A stretch of 64,000 nt of DNA from Methylocystis rosea (GCF_003855495.1 NZ_CP034086.1:620001-684000), one strand, 5' to 3'; positions 1 to 8,086 are shown, numbered from the stretch's first letter. Notes: generated from the letters alone by a model not told the origin. A program made the numbers and translations.

Positions 1-78
1 GAGCTGATTGGACCCCTAGGCGCCCTAAATGTCGCAGACGAGGACGCGCTTGGCCTCTGCTTGGGCGCGAACGCGTGA
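1..78 (+). CDS. Possible 3' end of a gene cut by the window start
   Basis: Frame 1 is open from the first base to a TGA at 76-78 and would encode 25 C-terminal residues ending GLCLGANA. Codon choice is GC-rich and unremarkable. There is too little sequence to recognise a family, and an open frame of this length can occur by chance in GC-rich DNA. Confidence 0.2.
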   Translation, partial: ELIGPLGALNVADEDALGLCLGANA

Positions 79-111
79 GGTCAATTTTCGGTTGATCTTG
101 TCCGCAACGCC

Positions 112-219
112 GTCATTCCCGGCAGGCCGCAGGCCTGACCCGGAATCCAGAGCCGATCCAGGAATGCTGGTTTTGCTTCTGGATTCCCGATCGCGCGCAA
201 GACGCGCGTCGGGAATGAC
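112..219. repeat. 108-bp REP-like inverted repeat, family A copy 1
   Basis: The element opens with GTCATTCCC (112-120) and closes with GGGAATGAC (211-219). It contains GGAATCCAGAG and, inverted, CTGGATTCCCGA. A second element with the same ends, internal boxes and exactly the same 108-bp length lies at 40576-40683. It fills the space upstream of the PerM gene, and the short open frames across it are probably not real genes. Confidence 0.8.
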
Positions 220-264
220 CTGCGAGCGGTTCGAACGAAAATCGTATGATCGGGCGAAGCTGAT

Positions 265-1293
265 ATGACCAGAAGCGAATTCGTTCTGCGTTCGGCGATT
301 TTCATTGCGCTCGCCCTAACGCCGTTTCTCATCTGGCTGCTCTTCGACGTCATCGTGCTTGCGACAGGCGCGGTGCTCGTCGCAACGCTCATTCATCTCG
401 TCGCGACGCCGTTTCTCAAGCTGCGCCTGCCGCGCGGCGTGGCGCTCACGCTCTCGGGCCTGCTGATCGCGTCGGTCATCGGCGGAACCTTCTATCTCTT
501 CGGCCGGACAATGGCTTCGGAGTTTCATGAGGTGCTGCGCCGCGCCGAGGACACAGCGGACGCCATCTCGATCGAAATCAGCCGATCGGGACTCGCCGAC
601 TATCTGCCAAAATCGTTGAGCGAAGATTTTTCGCTGTCGGGTCTGCTCGGACGGTCGTTCACCATCAGCATCGAGGCCGTTCTGGGCGGACTCGTGGCTT
701 TTTTCGCCGGAGTGTTCATCGCGAGCGAGCCGGCGCTCTACAGCGAAGGCTTCACATTGCTGTTTGCGCCGCGCTGGCGCAACAGAGCGCGCGAAACGCT
801 CGGTCACGTCTCCACTGCGCTGCGCCGCTGGCTGCTCGGTCAGATGATTGAAATGGTCACGATGGGCGTCATGGCCGGCGTGGCGGTCTGGCTCATCGGC
901 CTGCCGTCGCCCTTCGCGCTTGGCGCCATATCGGGGCTCTCGGAATTCATCCCCTATATCGGGCCGATTCTGGCGATCTTTCCTTCAGTGGCGGTCGCGG
1001 CGACGATCGGCCCCTATACGATGCTTTGGACGATCCTCGCCTATCTCGCCATTCATCAGCTCGACGGCAACATGATCATGCCGCTCATCCAGCGGCAATT
1101 GGTGCGTGTGCCGCCGGCGCTCATGCTCATTTCGATCGCGTTGTTCGGCACGCTGTTCGGATTGGGCGCGACGATCTTCGCCGCGCCGCTGACGGTCATC
1201 ATCTATGTCGCGGTGATCAAGCTCTATGTGCGCGATACGCTGGGCGAGTCGACGACGCTGCCGGGAGAGAAAGCGCAAACACCCTCCCCTTGA
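265..1293 (+). CDS. AI-2E (PerM) family transporter
   Basis: A 342-residue polytopic inner-membrane protein of the AI-2E/PerM family. Members export small molecules or act as Na+/H+ antiporters, and the substrate here cannot be told. N-terminal hydrophobic segments lie at about residues 8-30, 34-52 and 60-80. A soluble central part follows (about 85-145), then a helix near 150, and the family's C-terminal block with GLPSPFALGAISGLSEFIPYIG-type sequence (about 210-235) followed by three more helices. The length is typical (about 340-370). It starts with ATG at 265, just after the repeat, and stands alone. The stop codon lies inside a GC-rich hairpin (1281-1303). Confidence 0.85.
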   Translation: MTRSEFVLRSAIFIALALTPFLIWLLFDVIVLATGAVLVATLIHLVATPFLKLRLPRGVALTLSGLLIASVIGGTFYLFGRTMASEFHEVLRRAEDTADAISIEISRSGLADYLPKSLSEDFSLSGLLGRSFTISIEAVLGGLVAFFAGVFIASEPALYSEGFTLLFAPRWRNRARETLGHVSTALRRWLLGQMIEMVTMGVMAGVAVWLIGLPSPFALGAISGLSEFIPYIGPILAIFPSVAVAATIGPYTMLWTILAYLAIHQLDGNMIMPLIQRQLVRVPPALMLISIALFGTLFGLGATIFAAPLTVIIYVAVIKLYVRDTLGESTTLPGEKAQTPSP

Positions 1294-1303
1294 GGGGGAG
1301 GGT
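1281..1303. repeat. GC-rich hairpin overlapping a stop codon
   Basis: ACCCTCCCC and GGGGAGGGT pair around a short TTGAG-type loop, and the TGA of the preceding gene (1291-1293) sits in the loop. No T-run follows, so it looks more like a short palindromic repeat or mRNA 3'-end stabiliser than a classic intrinsic terminator. Confidence 0.5.
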
Positions 1304-1331
1304 GGGCGACACGACGAACGCCGTCGTCCTG

Positions 1332-1421
1332 TGAGCAATTTCGCCTTCGTGATCGCGGCCGCCAGCGCCTTCCTTCTTTGGCGACGGCGGGGCGGGGCGG
1401 ATTATCCTGCGCTCGCGCTCA
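1332..1421 (+). pseudogene. 90-bp remnant copy of the ceramidase-like gene
   Basis: These 90 bases match 4375-4464, inside the ceramidase-like gene, with 4 mismatches and no gaps, in the same orientation. Translated in the matching frame the copy reads SNFAFVIAAASAFLLWRRRGG, against SNFAFAIAAASAFLLWRRRGG in the intact gene. Homology stops abruptly at both ends: a GTG precedes it and unrelated sequence follows. It lies 62 bp past the bacteriophytochrome stop codon, so the phytochrome gene is bracketed by two direct copies of the segment. It is too short to be functional. Confidence 0.85.
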
Positions 1422-1483
1422 GCCCTCTGCGCGCGCATGGGACCGGCTGTTCGGGGTGACTCACGCCGCGCGCGCATGCCGCG

Positions 1484-4021
1484 CTAATTGGAGTCGCCGA
1501 CTAAAGCATTGGACAGAGCCGCCAACAATTGCTGCTCCTGGTAAGGCTTATTGACCACGGGCATGGCTGCGAACCGGGCTGGAATGACCACATCGCTCTC
1601 GTAAGCGGTCGTGAAAACAAACGGCGTGCGCGCATCCATCAAGGCGTCGGCGATTGGCCAGGCCGGCTCGCCGTGGAGATCGATATCGAGCAAAGCGAGA
1701 TCGAAACTCTCGACGTCGAGCGCGCGCAAAGACTCTCGAACCATTCCGAACGGTCCGACCGGGATCATTCCATGCGTACGAAGCAGGTCGCACACGTTCA
1801 GCGCCACAAGGCCGGAGTCCTCAATAACGAGCACGCGTGCGTTGTCGCACGCAATGAGGTTGTTGGGCGTAATGCGCACTTTCTTGCCGCTAGGCGCCTC
1901 ATCTCGCCGCACGATCTGAGTGAGCGGCATTTTCAAACGACACTGCACGCCCTCCGGGTCGAATCTCAGGTTCACGTCGCCCTGTAGATCGAGCGCGATG
2001 GCTTTTCCCAGCAGCACGCGTCCAAAGCCCAATCTGGTTGGCGGCATAACGGGGGGGCCGCCGCTCTCCTTCCATGTAATGACGAATACATCGGCCGGGC
2101 TGTTCTCTTCGATGTCCCAGTCGATGCTGACGAGACCGCCCGGGATTGAAAGAGATCCGTGCTTCTGCGCATTCGTAGCGAGTTCGTGAATGGCGAGACT
2201 GACGGCGAGCGCGGCCTTTGGTTTGAGCACAAACGGGTGGCCTGCGACCTGGCAACAATCCGCAGGAAGCGTATCGAGCTCCGATTCGATCAATGCGCTG
2301 ATGGACACTCCTTCCCACCTGCTCTCGGTCAAGAGCGTCTGCATCCGCGCCATGGAGAACAGGCGGTTTTGCAAATCCTCCTGAAACTGCTCGAGCGAGA
2401 TCGCCGAACGTGAGGTGAAGCGAACGAGCGACTGAATGATGGCGATCGTGTTTTTCACCCGATGGTCGAGTTCGGCCATGAGCATGTCTTGGTGGGCTTT
2501 TGCTTCATGACGTGCGCGCAACGTGTCATCAAGCGTGCGAAGTATGACCTCCATGATGGACGTGCGGAGCGATTTGGCTGATTCCACCTCTCTGCCGGTC
2601 CACGGCTCCGACTTAAGGCGCACCATTTGTTCCCAGGCCGTGAAGGAGGCGCGGGGCGACAGCGTCTCGCCGTCGGACGAGGGCTGAACGGGCTTTTCCG
2701 GGTTTCCAGCCCATTTCACGATTTCCGTGACTTCCGGTCTGAACCAAATCACGTAATCTCTGGGCGTCCGCGAAACGGATATCGCCAGCACGCCGGAGCC
2801 GACCTGACGAAAGTCTTCTGCTGGCGCAAACAGCGCAGCGAGAGATTCGCTGACAAAAACGCCATCTTGCCCATTGGCGTCGAGCCAATGGATCAGCGAA
2901 ATAATCTGCTTTTCAGAAGGCACGTCGCCGAGGCTCGACAATTTTCCATCGACAAAGACCGCGCAACCCTTCGCGGGGATGAGATCCAACAGATTCGGCC
3001 GATTGGAAATCAGCGCGTCGTTGAAGCCTTCTCGCGCCATAGAGGTGACAATCGCGCGCTCGATCTCTCCGGCTTTCACGCGCTCTCGCGCCAGCTCTGA
3101 TGCGATCTTCTCCTGAAGCTGAAGGGAAGCGATTTGCGAAAACAATTCGCAGGCAGCGCGCAATCGTGTGTCCAGAAAATGCGGGGAATAGTGATGGCAG
3201 GCGATCAGGCCCCATAACTCGCCCTCGATCACTATGGACATCGACATGGAAGCCTGCACGCCCATGTTCTTCAAATACTGGACATGGATGGGCGAAACGC
3301 TTCGCAGGACGCTGTGGCTCAAATCGAGCGGCCGGCCGGTTTTCGGGTTGTCCGCCGGGACAAGCGGCGCCGGCGTGTAAGCGACGTCGGGAATCAATCG
3401 CAACCAATTGGCGACATAGAGCCGTCGCGCCTGCTGCGGAACATCGGACTCCGGATATCGAAGCCCGAGAAACGAGTCGACGCCTTCGGCGCGGGACTCG
3501 GCAATAACGCTTCCCGACCCGTCTTGTAGAAATTTATAGACCATCACGCGGTCGAAGCCGGTGGCTTTGAAAACTTCTTTGGCGACGGACGCAAGGAATT
3601 GCGAAATCGTCTCCGTCGCGGCGCAATTGGCGACCATCCGCTGCACAAGCGCCAAAGGCTCGCGCTCGTACCCGGAGCGCTGCGGTTCAAGTTCGATGAC
3701 GATCAATCCCTCGGAGATGTGCACGACTCCGTCGAGCGCCATTGGCGAGACGCCGATCGTTGTCTCGAACACCAGTAAAGGACGTGGAATGACGATCGCC
3801 TCGTCGATGAGACGGCAGAGTTTGGTCGCCGCAACCGAGCCGAGGCGGGCCTCCAAGCTCTGGCCCAGTAAGGGCTCAGGGGGCATGCCGAGAAGCGCCA
3901 TCGTGTCGCCCGCGACCTGGACGACGGTCATCTGATCAGGGTCGAGCGCGAGCAAAACTCCATGCGGCTGGATCGCGCCGGATAGGTGGATGGGTTCTCT
4001 ATCGCAAGCTGAAAGATCCAT
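1484..4021 (-). CDS. bphP: Bacteriophytochrome with HWE-type histidine kinase and C-terminal receiver domain
   Basis: An 845-residue red/far-red photoreceptor kinase. The N-terminal PAS domain carries the biliverdin-attachment cysteine at C6 (SACDREPIHL) and the GAIQPHG signature. The GAF domain (about 130-310) has PESDVP near residue 190, in place of the usual PASDIP, and a CHHY motif. The PHY domain (about 320-490) has the tongue motif PRASF near 455. The kinase is of the HWE/HisKA_2 type, with ELDHRVKNT (His near 520) and HELATNAQKHG. The receiver domain (about 728-845) keeps LLDID, FTTAY and NKPY. This PAS-GAF-PHY-HWE-REC order is known from Agrobacterium-type phytochromes. No haem oxygenase gene (biliverdin source) lies in the window, and no output gene is adjacent. 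Confidence 0.95.
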   Translation of the reverse strand: MDLSACDREPIHLSGAIQPHGVLLALDPDQMTVVQVAGDTMALLGMPPEPLLGQSLEARLGSVAATKLCRLIDEAIVIPRPLLVFETTIGVSPMALDGVVHISEGLIVIELEPQRSGYEREPLALVQRMVANCAATETISQFLASVAKEVFKATGFDRVMVYKFLQDGSGSVIAESRAEGVDSFLGLRYPESDVPQQARRLYVANWLRLIPDVAYTPAPLVPADNPKTGRPLDLSHSVLRSVSPIHVQYLKNMGVQASMSMSIVIEGELWGLIACHHYSPHFLDTRLRAACELFSQIASLQLQEKIASELARERVKAGEIERAIVTSMAREGFNDALISNRPNLLDLIPAKGCAVFVDGKLSSLGDVPSEKQIISLIHWLDANGQDGVFVSESLAALFAPAEDFRQVGSGVLAISVSRTPRDYVIWFRPEVTEIVKWAGNPEKPVQPSSDGETLSPRASFTAWEQMVRLKSEPWTGREVESAKSLRTSIMEVILRTLDDTLRARHEAKAHQDMLMAELDHRVKNTIAIIQSLVRFTSRSAISLEQFQEDLQNRLFSMARMQTLLTESRWEGVSISALIESELDTLPADCCQVAGHPFVLKPKAALAVSLAIHELATNAQKHGSLSIPGGLVSIDWDIEENSPADVFVITWKESGGPPVMPPTRLGFGRVLLGKAIALDLQGDVNLRFDPEGVQCRLKMPLTQIVRRDEAPSGKKVRITPNNLIACDNARVLVIEDSGLVALNVCDLLRTHGMIPVGPFGMVRESLRALDVESFDLALLDIDLHGEPAWPIADALMDARTPFVFTTAYESDVVIPARFAAMPVVNKPYQEQQLLAALSNALVGDSN

Positions 4022-4271
4022 AGCCGTCCGCCCAATAAAATTGTGGCATAGGCCGCACTTTCATGAGGTCTTTGCGCGTGCAATGTAGCCGTTGGGGCGG
4101 ATCCGGTCTACAACAATAAAGTGAACTCCCAAGAGTTTCTCGCCAAATCAGCTTTTGTGCGCTTCCTTTGCTTTCCGAAGCCGCAGACAGTCGTCGGCTG
4201 CGTGGCGGTGACCCAGTCCTCTACTCGCAATATTTTTCCTCCGGCTTTTCTCCGAAGTTGTCTTTCAGTCG

Positions 4272-4991
4272 TTGCAATTGGATTGGAAAGAACCGTTCAT
4301 GGATTGGCGCGCGCCGGTGATGGATTATTGCGAAAGGCTGAGTTCGGCCTTCTGGGCGGAGCCAGCGAATGCGCTGAGCAATTTCGCTTTCGCGATCGCG
4401 GCCGCCAGCGCCTTTCTTCTTTGGCGACGCCGGGGCGGGGCGGATTATCCTGCGCTCGCGCTCATCATCGTCACGGCGTCGGTCGGCGTCGGGAGTTTCG
4501 TCTTCCATACGGTGGCGACGCGCGGCGCCATGCTGCTCGACGTCGTTCCGATCGCGCTCTTCATCTATGGCTATTTCCTGCTGGCGCTTCGCCGCTATTT
4601 TCGTCTGTCGCCCTTTTTAGCGACGGCGATCACGCTCGCCTTCGCGGCGCTCTCCTTCTTCGCGACGACAATTGACGCGCTGAACGGGTCGATCGGCTAT
4701 CTGCCGGCGCTCGCCGCGCTAACAATCTTCGCCGCGCTGCTTTGGAGATCGAGAGGACAGCGCGGTACGGCCCGCGCGCTTGCCGCCGCCGCGCTCCTGT
4801 TCGCAATCTCGCTTGCCTTTCGAACGATCGACCGCGCGATCTGTCCCGCCGTTCCGCTCGGCGCGCATTTTTTGTGGCATATGCTGAACGCCTGCGTGTT
4901 GTGGCTGCTGCTGCGCGCGGCGATCATCGCCGGACCGCGTGGCGATCAGGCAAGTCCGATCCAGAACGCGAAAGAGCCGACGGCGGCGTGA
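4272..4991 (+). CDS. Ceramidase-like (CREST superfamily) integral membrane hydrolase
   Basis: A 239-residue membrane protein resembling the alkaline ceramidase family, predicted metal-dependent amide hydrolases of the inner membrane. The N-terminal part (DWRAPVMDYCER...FWAEPANALSNFAF) is characteristic, with the conserved E and N expected in the first motif. Later hydrophobic segments include GVGSFVFHT (His of the second motif) and LWHMLNA near the C-terminus (third motif, His). About seven helices are expected. The start may be ATG 4272 or ATG 4299 (MDWRAP), with the later one nearer the family's usual start. Residues about 35-64 are duplicated as a relic at 1332-1421. The 3' end overlaps the convergent CPBP gene by 46 bp. 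Function is by family only. Confidence 0.75.
   Translation: MQLDWKEPFMDWRAPVMDYCERLSSAFWAEPANALSNFAFAIAAASAFLLWRRRGGADYPALALIIVTASVGVGSFVFHTVATRGAMLLDVVPIALFIYGYFLLALRRYFRLSPFLATAITLAFAALSFFATTIDALNGSIGYLPALAALTIFAALLWRSRGQRGTARALAAAALLFAISLAFRTIDRAICPAVPLGAHFLWHMLNACVLWLLLRAAIIAGPRGDQASPIQNAKEPTAA
4375..4464 (+). repeat. Source copy of the 90-bp direct duplication
   Basis: This segment inside the ceramidase-like gene is repeated at 1332-1421 with 86 of 90 identical bases. Both copies are on the plus strand, and they flank the oppositely oriented bacteriophytochrome gene. Confidence 0.85.
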
Positions 4992-5545
4992 GAGGCGGTC
5001 AGCGGCCAGACGTTGCGCGTGAAAAGATAAGCCGTGCTCCACGCGACTCCGGCCAGAAACGTGTTGGCGAGCAGGACGGGATCGCCATAGGCGCCGTGCA
5101 TCAGCGAGAACACCGCCGAGGAAAACAGCACGTAATTGCGTCCGCTCATCTGCAGCCGATCGGCGATCAGCTTGGGGACCGAGCGGCAGACGACCTCCTG
5201 GCAGGGACTCGAAACCAGCACATAGAACGGCGCGAAGGCGACCCAATTCGGCTCCGGCGCCGAGTGGTTCAGGAACTGCGCCTCGATGACGATTGCCGCC
5301 AGAAGCAGGCAGGTCAGCGCGCCGCAGATGAGCCAGGCGCGACCGCCTCTTGGCGCGCCCAGACCGAGTTCAGCGAAGGAATATCCGCCGAGCACGCAGG
5401 CCGCGATGCAAAGACCGGAAACGACGAGCAGCGCCTCGAAGCGAAGGTGAAACGACAGCGCGCCGCCGGCGATCGCGAGGCTCGGCGCGAGCAGCAAGAG
5501 CAGGAAGCCGATCAGTGGCGCCAGGGATCGTATGGGAAGCGTCAT
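4946..5545 (-). CDS. CPBP-family intramembrane protease-like protein (CAAX/Abi type)
   Basis: A 199-residue polytopic membrane protein. The CPBP (Rce1-like) motifs can be traced. Motif 1 reads CQEVVCR near residue 115, where the family usually has EExxxR, so the first glutamate is Gln. Motif 2 is FSLMH (FxxxH). Motif 3 is HAAVG (HxxxB). The protein otherwise has the expected helices and length. Family members act as membrane glutamic-type proteases in prenyl-protein processing or peptide immunity; with the first Glu replaced, activity is uncertain. The gene is convergent with and overlaps the ceramidase-like gene. No bacteriocin gene is adjacent. Confidence 0.7.
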   Translation of the reverse strand: MTLPIRSLAPLIGFLLLLLAPSLAIAGGALSFHLRFEALLVVSGLCIAACVLGGYSFAELGLGAPRGGRAWLICGALTCLLLAAIVIEAQFLNHSAPEPNWVAFAPFYVLVSSPCQEVVCRSVPKLIADRLQMSGRNYVLFSSAVFSLMHGAYGDPVLLANTFLAGVAWSTAYLFTRNVWPLTASHAAVGSFAFWIGLA

Positions 5546-5856
5546 AAAAGCGTAACAGACTTCCCTCTGTCACAGTTCCGTGCGTCCGAGCGCCGGCAAA
5601 TTGCCGCGCCGCGGCGCCTCGTTGGAGAGCAGATGGGTCTGTTCCGATAAACAGGCTTTTGTTTCAATGAGTTATCTGGACGAGCCTCGCCTTGACTAAA
5701 TGAAAGACCGGAAATATGTTGCGCGCGGCTCGAAAGGATTGGCCGCAAGCCGAGAATTTCGCGCCGTCTCCCGAACGGTTCGACTTTTCCGTCGCGCGGC
5801 GTCGCGCCATCGTTCAATTTTTGCGCATGGCGCAATCTGCGAGGCGAACAACGCCG
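5546..5856. other. Intergenic region upstream of the ATP synthase Fo operon
   Basis: This 311-bp space separates the CPBP gene from atpI. It contains one good sigma70-like promoter (5692-5720). An upstream ATG-initiated extension of the atpI frame exists from 5716 but would overlap that promoter and has no family-like sequence, so it was not used. Nothing else is recognised. Confidence 0.6.
5692..5720 (+). promoter_or_regulatory. Candidate sigma70 promoter of the atpIBEF'F operon
   Basis: TTGACT (5692-5697), a 17-base spacer and TATGTT (5715-5720) match the vegetative consensus at 5 of 6 and 4 of 6 positions with ideal spacing. It is the best such match in the space upstream of atpI and points into the operon, leaving a leader of about 130 nt before the chosen atpI start. 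Confidence 0.55.
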
Positions 5857-6204
5857 ATGAGCGACGAGAACGACGACGACGCGGAAGACGCGGAGCGCGC
5901 GGCGCTCAACGCGCGGCTTCAAAAGCTCAACGCGGCCTTGCGCAAGGTCGACGAAGAGCAGGCCGCCGCCGAAGCGGCGCCGCGGACGGAGCGCAAGGGC
6001 TTCACGCGCGCCATGCGCGTCGGCCTCAACGCGTTCTCCGAATTCGTCGGGGCGGTGTTGGTCAGCGCCGTCATCGGCTGGCAGGCGGATCAGTGGCTCG
6101 GCACGACGCCATGGCTTCTGATCGTGATGCTCGGACTGGGCGTCGCGGCGGGATTTTGGAATGTCTATCGCGTGGCGAAGCCGAAAGCGCCGGGCGAGGA
6201 GTAG
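5857..6204 (+). CDS. atpI: ATP synthase Fo assembly protein AtpI
   Basis: A 115-residue small membrane protein of the AtpI/I-subunit family, which helps assemble the c-ring and is the usual first gene of the Fo operon. An acidic and coiled N-terminus (SDENDDDAEDAERA, then LQKLNAALRKVDEEQ) is followed by RAMRVGLNAFSEFVGAVLVSAVIGWQ-type helix 1 and a second helix (WLLIVMLGLGVAAGFWNVYR). ATG 5857 was chosen because the conserved alphaproteobacterial pattern begins with the acidic region and a GAGGCGAAC stretch lies upstream; ATG 5827 is an alternative. It is separated from atpB by a palindromic repeat that begins at its stop codon. Confidence 0.85.
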   Translation: MSDENDDDAEDAERAALNARLQKLNAALRKVDEEQAAAEAAPRTERKGFTRAMRVGLNAFSEFVGAVLVSAVIGWQADQWLGTTPWLLIVMLGLGVAAGFWNVYRVAKPKAPGEE

Positions 6205-6310
6205 AGCAGGTTCCGAAAAAGTCGACAGACTTTTTCGATGAGAACCTGCTCCAACGTTTTGATTTTGAGCGATTCCTATCGATCACATGTTGTGATCGGG
6301 AAGCGCTCTA
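6204..6310. repeat. Hyphomicrobiales-type composite palindrome, copy 1
   Basis: GAGCAGGTTC (6204-6213) and GAACCTGCTC (6242-6251) form the outer arms, and CGAAAAAGTC/GACTTTTTCG the inner stem. A second palindrome, GATCACATGTTGTGATC, follows before GCGCTCTA. The element starts on the last base of the atpI stop codon and lies inside the atp operon. Related elements occur at 8584-8630 and 50691-50804. Confidence 0.8.
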
Positions 6311-6372
6311 GGGAACACGAAGGCGCGTCCTAGCGCCAAGCGGGGCCGGGCGGCGACGCCCGGAAAAAAGCG

Positions 6373-7140
6373 ATGAATCCGGAAGAAGCAGCCGCAAAGT
6401 CCAATCCCATCGAGCAGTTCGAACTGCATCGCCTGTGGCCCTTCGAGATTAACGGCGTCGAGACGTCCTTCACCAACGCCTCGCTGTTCATGTTGCTCGC
6501 CGCGCTCGGCGTCGTCGCGCTGATGATCCTCGCGACCTCCAAGAAGGCGATCGTGCCGGGCCGCGTGCAGGCCATGGCCGAGATGCTCTATGAATTCGTC
6601 GCCGGCATGGTGCGTCAGACCGCCGGGACGGAAGGGATGAAGTTCTTTCCCTTCGTCTTCACGCTCTTCGCCTTCATTCTCATCGCCAATCTGATCGGGC
6701 TTGTGCCTTACACCTATTCGGTGACGAGCCAGATCGTCGTCACCTTCGCCTTCGCGATCGTGGTGATCTCGCTCGTGGTCGTTTACGGCCTCTATCGCCA
6801 CGGCTTCGGCTTCCTCAACCTATTCGTGCCGCATGGCGTGCCGCTGCCCGTGCTCGTCGTGCTGGTGCCGATCGAGATCATCTCCTTCCTGTCGCGGCCG
6901 GTGTCGCTTTCCGTCCGTCTCTTCGCCAATATCCTCGCCGGCCACATCACCCTCGCCGTGTTCGGCGGCTTCGTGGTGATGCTGCTCGGAGCCGGCGCCT
7001 GGGCGGCGCTCGCGCCCGTGCCGATCCTGGCGATCGTCGCGCTCTATGCGCTCGAACTGCTCGTCGCCTGTCTGCAGGCGTTCGTCTTCAGCGTTCTCAC
7101 ATGCGTCTATCTGAACGACGCAATTCACCCGGGCCACTGA
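6373..7140 (+). CDS. atpB: ATP synthase Fo subunit a
   Basis: The 255-residue proton-channel subunit of the inner-membrane ATP synthase. The essential arginine is seen in SLSVRLFANILAGH (R near 181). The family's other polar channel residues follow in the C-terminal helices (LELLVACLQAFVFSVLTCVYL), where the conserved Gln is present. The N-terminus (IEQFELHRLWPFEING) is typical of alphaproteobacterial subunit a. The length is normal. The gene is second in the Fo operon, 45 bp before atpE, and its stop is followed directly by a second TGA-containing stretch. Confidence 0.97.
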   Translation: MNPEEAAAKSNPIEQFELHRLWPFEINGVETSFTNASLFMLLAALGVVALMILATSKKAIVPGRVQAMAEMLYEFVAGMVRQTAGTEGMKFFPFVFTLFAFILIANLIGLVPYTYSVTSQIVVTFAFAIVVISLVVVYGLYRHGFGFLNLFVPHGVPLPVLVVLVPIEIISFLSRPVSLSVRLFANILAGHITLAVFGGFVVMLLGAGAWAALAPVPILAIVALYALELLVACLQAFVFSVLTCVYLNDAIHPGH

Positions 7141-7185
7141 TAAAAATCGAACAATAAACGTCGCCCCATTCAGCAGGAGAAAGAT

Positions 7186-7407
7186 ATGTCAGAAATGCAA
7201 CTCGTCGGCGCCGGACTGGCGGCGATCGGCACCGGCGCTGCGGCGATCGGCGTCGGCATCATTTTCGGCAATTTCGTCAACGGCGCCCTGCGCAACCCGT
7301 CGGCGGCCGCCTCCCAGTTCACCAACGCCATCATCGGCGCGGCGCTTGCCGAAGGCCTGGGCATCTTCGCCTTTCTCATCGCAATCCTGCTGTTCCTGAA
7401 GCAGTGA
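7186..7407 (+). CDS. atpE: ATP synthase Fo subunit c
   Basis: The 73-residue hairpin proteolipid of the c-ring. It has a first helix rich in Gly/Ala ([21 protein letters not shown]), the polar loop RNPSA (36-40) that contacts F1, and a second helix with the proton-binding Glu at position 56 ([10 protein letters not shown]). A clear Shine-Dalgarno (CAGGAGAAAG) precedes ATG 7186. A perfect 11-bp-stem hairpin follows the stop, which may help raise c-subunit expression relative to its neighbours. Confidence 0.97.
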   Translation: MSEMQLVGAGLAAIGTGAAAIGVGIIFGNFVNGALRNPSAAASQFTNAIIGAALAEGLGIFAFLIAILLFLKQ

Positions 7408-7412
7408 CGTTT

Positions 7413-7438
7413 CGCGCCCGGCCTTGCGGCCGGGCGCG
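7413..7438 (+). terminator. Strong intra-operon hairpin after atpE
   Basis: CGCGCCCGGCC (7413-7423) pairs perfectly with GGCCGGGCGCG (7428-7438) around a TTGC loop, followed by CTTTCTC. It is 6 bases past the atpE stop and 60 bases before atpF'. It could partly terminate transcription or shield atpE mRNA from 3' decay, either of which would favour the c subunit that is needed in many copies. Which of the two is not visible from sequence. Confidence 0.6.
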
Positions 7439-7499
7439 CTTTCTCATGCGCCGCGCGGCCGCCGCGCGGCCTTTGTCGAGACTTGGATAGACTTGGATC

Positions 7500-8075
7500 A
7501 TGTCCATGGCGATCATCTCTTCCGCTTTCGCCGCCGAGGGCGAGCAGACGACGCACGAGACCGTCGGCGCCGGCGAAGCGCATCATGAGGGCGTGTTTCC
7601 GCCCTTCCAGACCGAAAATTTCGCGCCGCAGATCTTCTGGCTCGTCGTCATTTTCGGATTGCTTTACGTGCTGATGTCGCGCATCGCGCTTCCGCGCGTC
7701 GGCGGCATCATCGAGAACCGGGGCGCCAAGATCGCTTCAGATCTCGGCGCCGCGCGCGAGATGCAGTCGAAGGCGCAGGCCGCCGCGGCAGCGAATGACG
7801 AAAACCTTCGTCGCCGCCGCGACGAGGCGCAAGGCATCGGCCGCGAGGCGCAGCACAAGATCGCCGCTGAGACCGCAAAGCAGCGCGAACTCGCCGAATC
7901 GCAGGCCGCGGAGAAGATCCGCGCCGCCGACGAGCGCATCGCGAGCGCAAAGACTCAGGCGCTGGCCAATGTCGAGCAGATCGCCGTCGACGCCGCCGCC
8001 TCCATCGTCGAGAAGCTCACCGGCGCCAAAATCGATCAGGCCGCGCTCGCCAAGCACGCGACAGCGTCGAACTGA
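7500..8075 (+). CDS. atpG: ATP synthase Fo subunit b'
   Basis: A 191-residue peripheral-stalk subunit of the b' type found in alphaproteobacteria and phototrophs. A short N-terminal leader, rich in Glu and His, precedes the single membrane helix (FAPQIFWLVVIFGLLYVLMSRIALPRVGGII), and a long charged coiled-coil dimerisation region runs from about residue 65 to the end. It pairs with the shorter b subunit encoded 11 bp downstream. ATG 7500 fits the family; an MAI start two codons later is possible. The gene is also called atpF2 or atpX in some annotations. Confidence 0.92.
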   Translation: MSMAIISSAFAAEGEQTTHETVGAGEAHHEGVFPPFQTENFAPQIFWLVVIFGLLYVLMSRIALPRVGGIIENRGAKIASDLGAAREMQSKAQAAAAANDENLRRRRDEAQGIGREAQHKIAAETAKQRELAESQAAEKIRAADERIASAKTQALANVEQIAVDAAASIVEKLTGAKIDQAALAKHATASN

Positions 8076-8086
8076 GGAGAGGCTCA

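Noticed and set aside
29..268. A 79-codon open frame upstream of the PerM gene
   Set aside because: It runs through the REP-like repeat at 112-219 and has no coding character.
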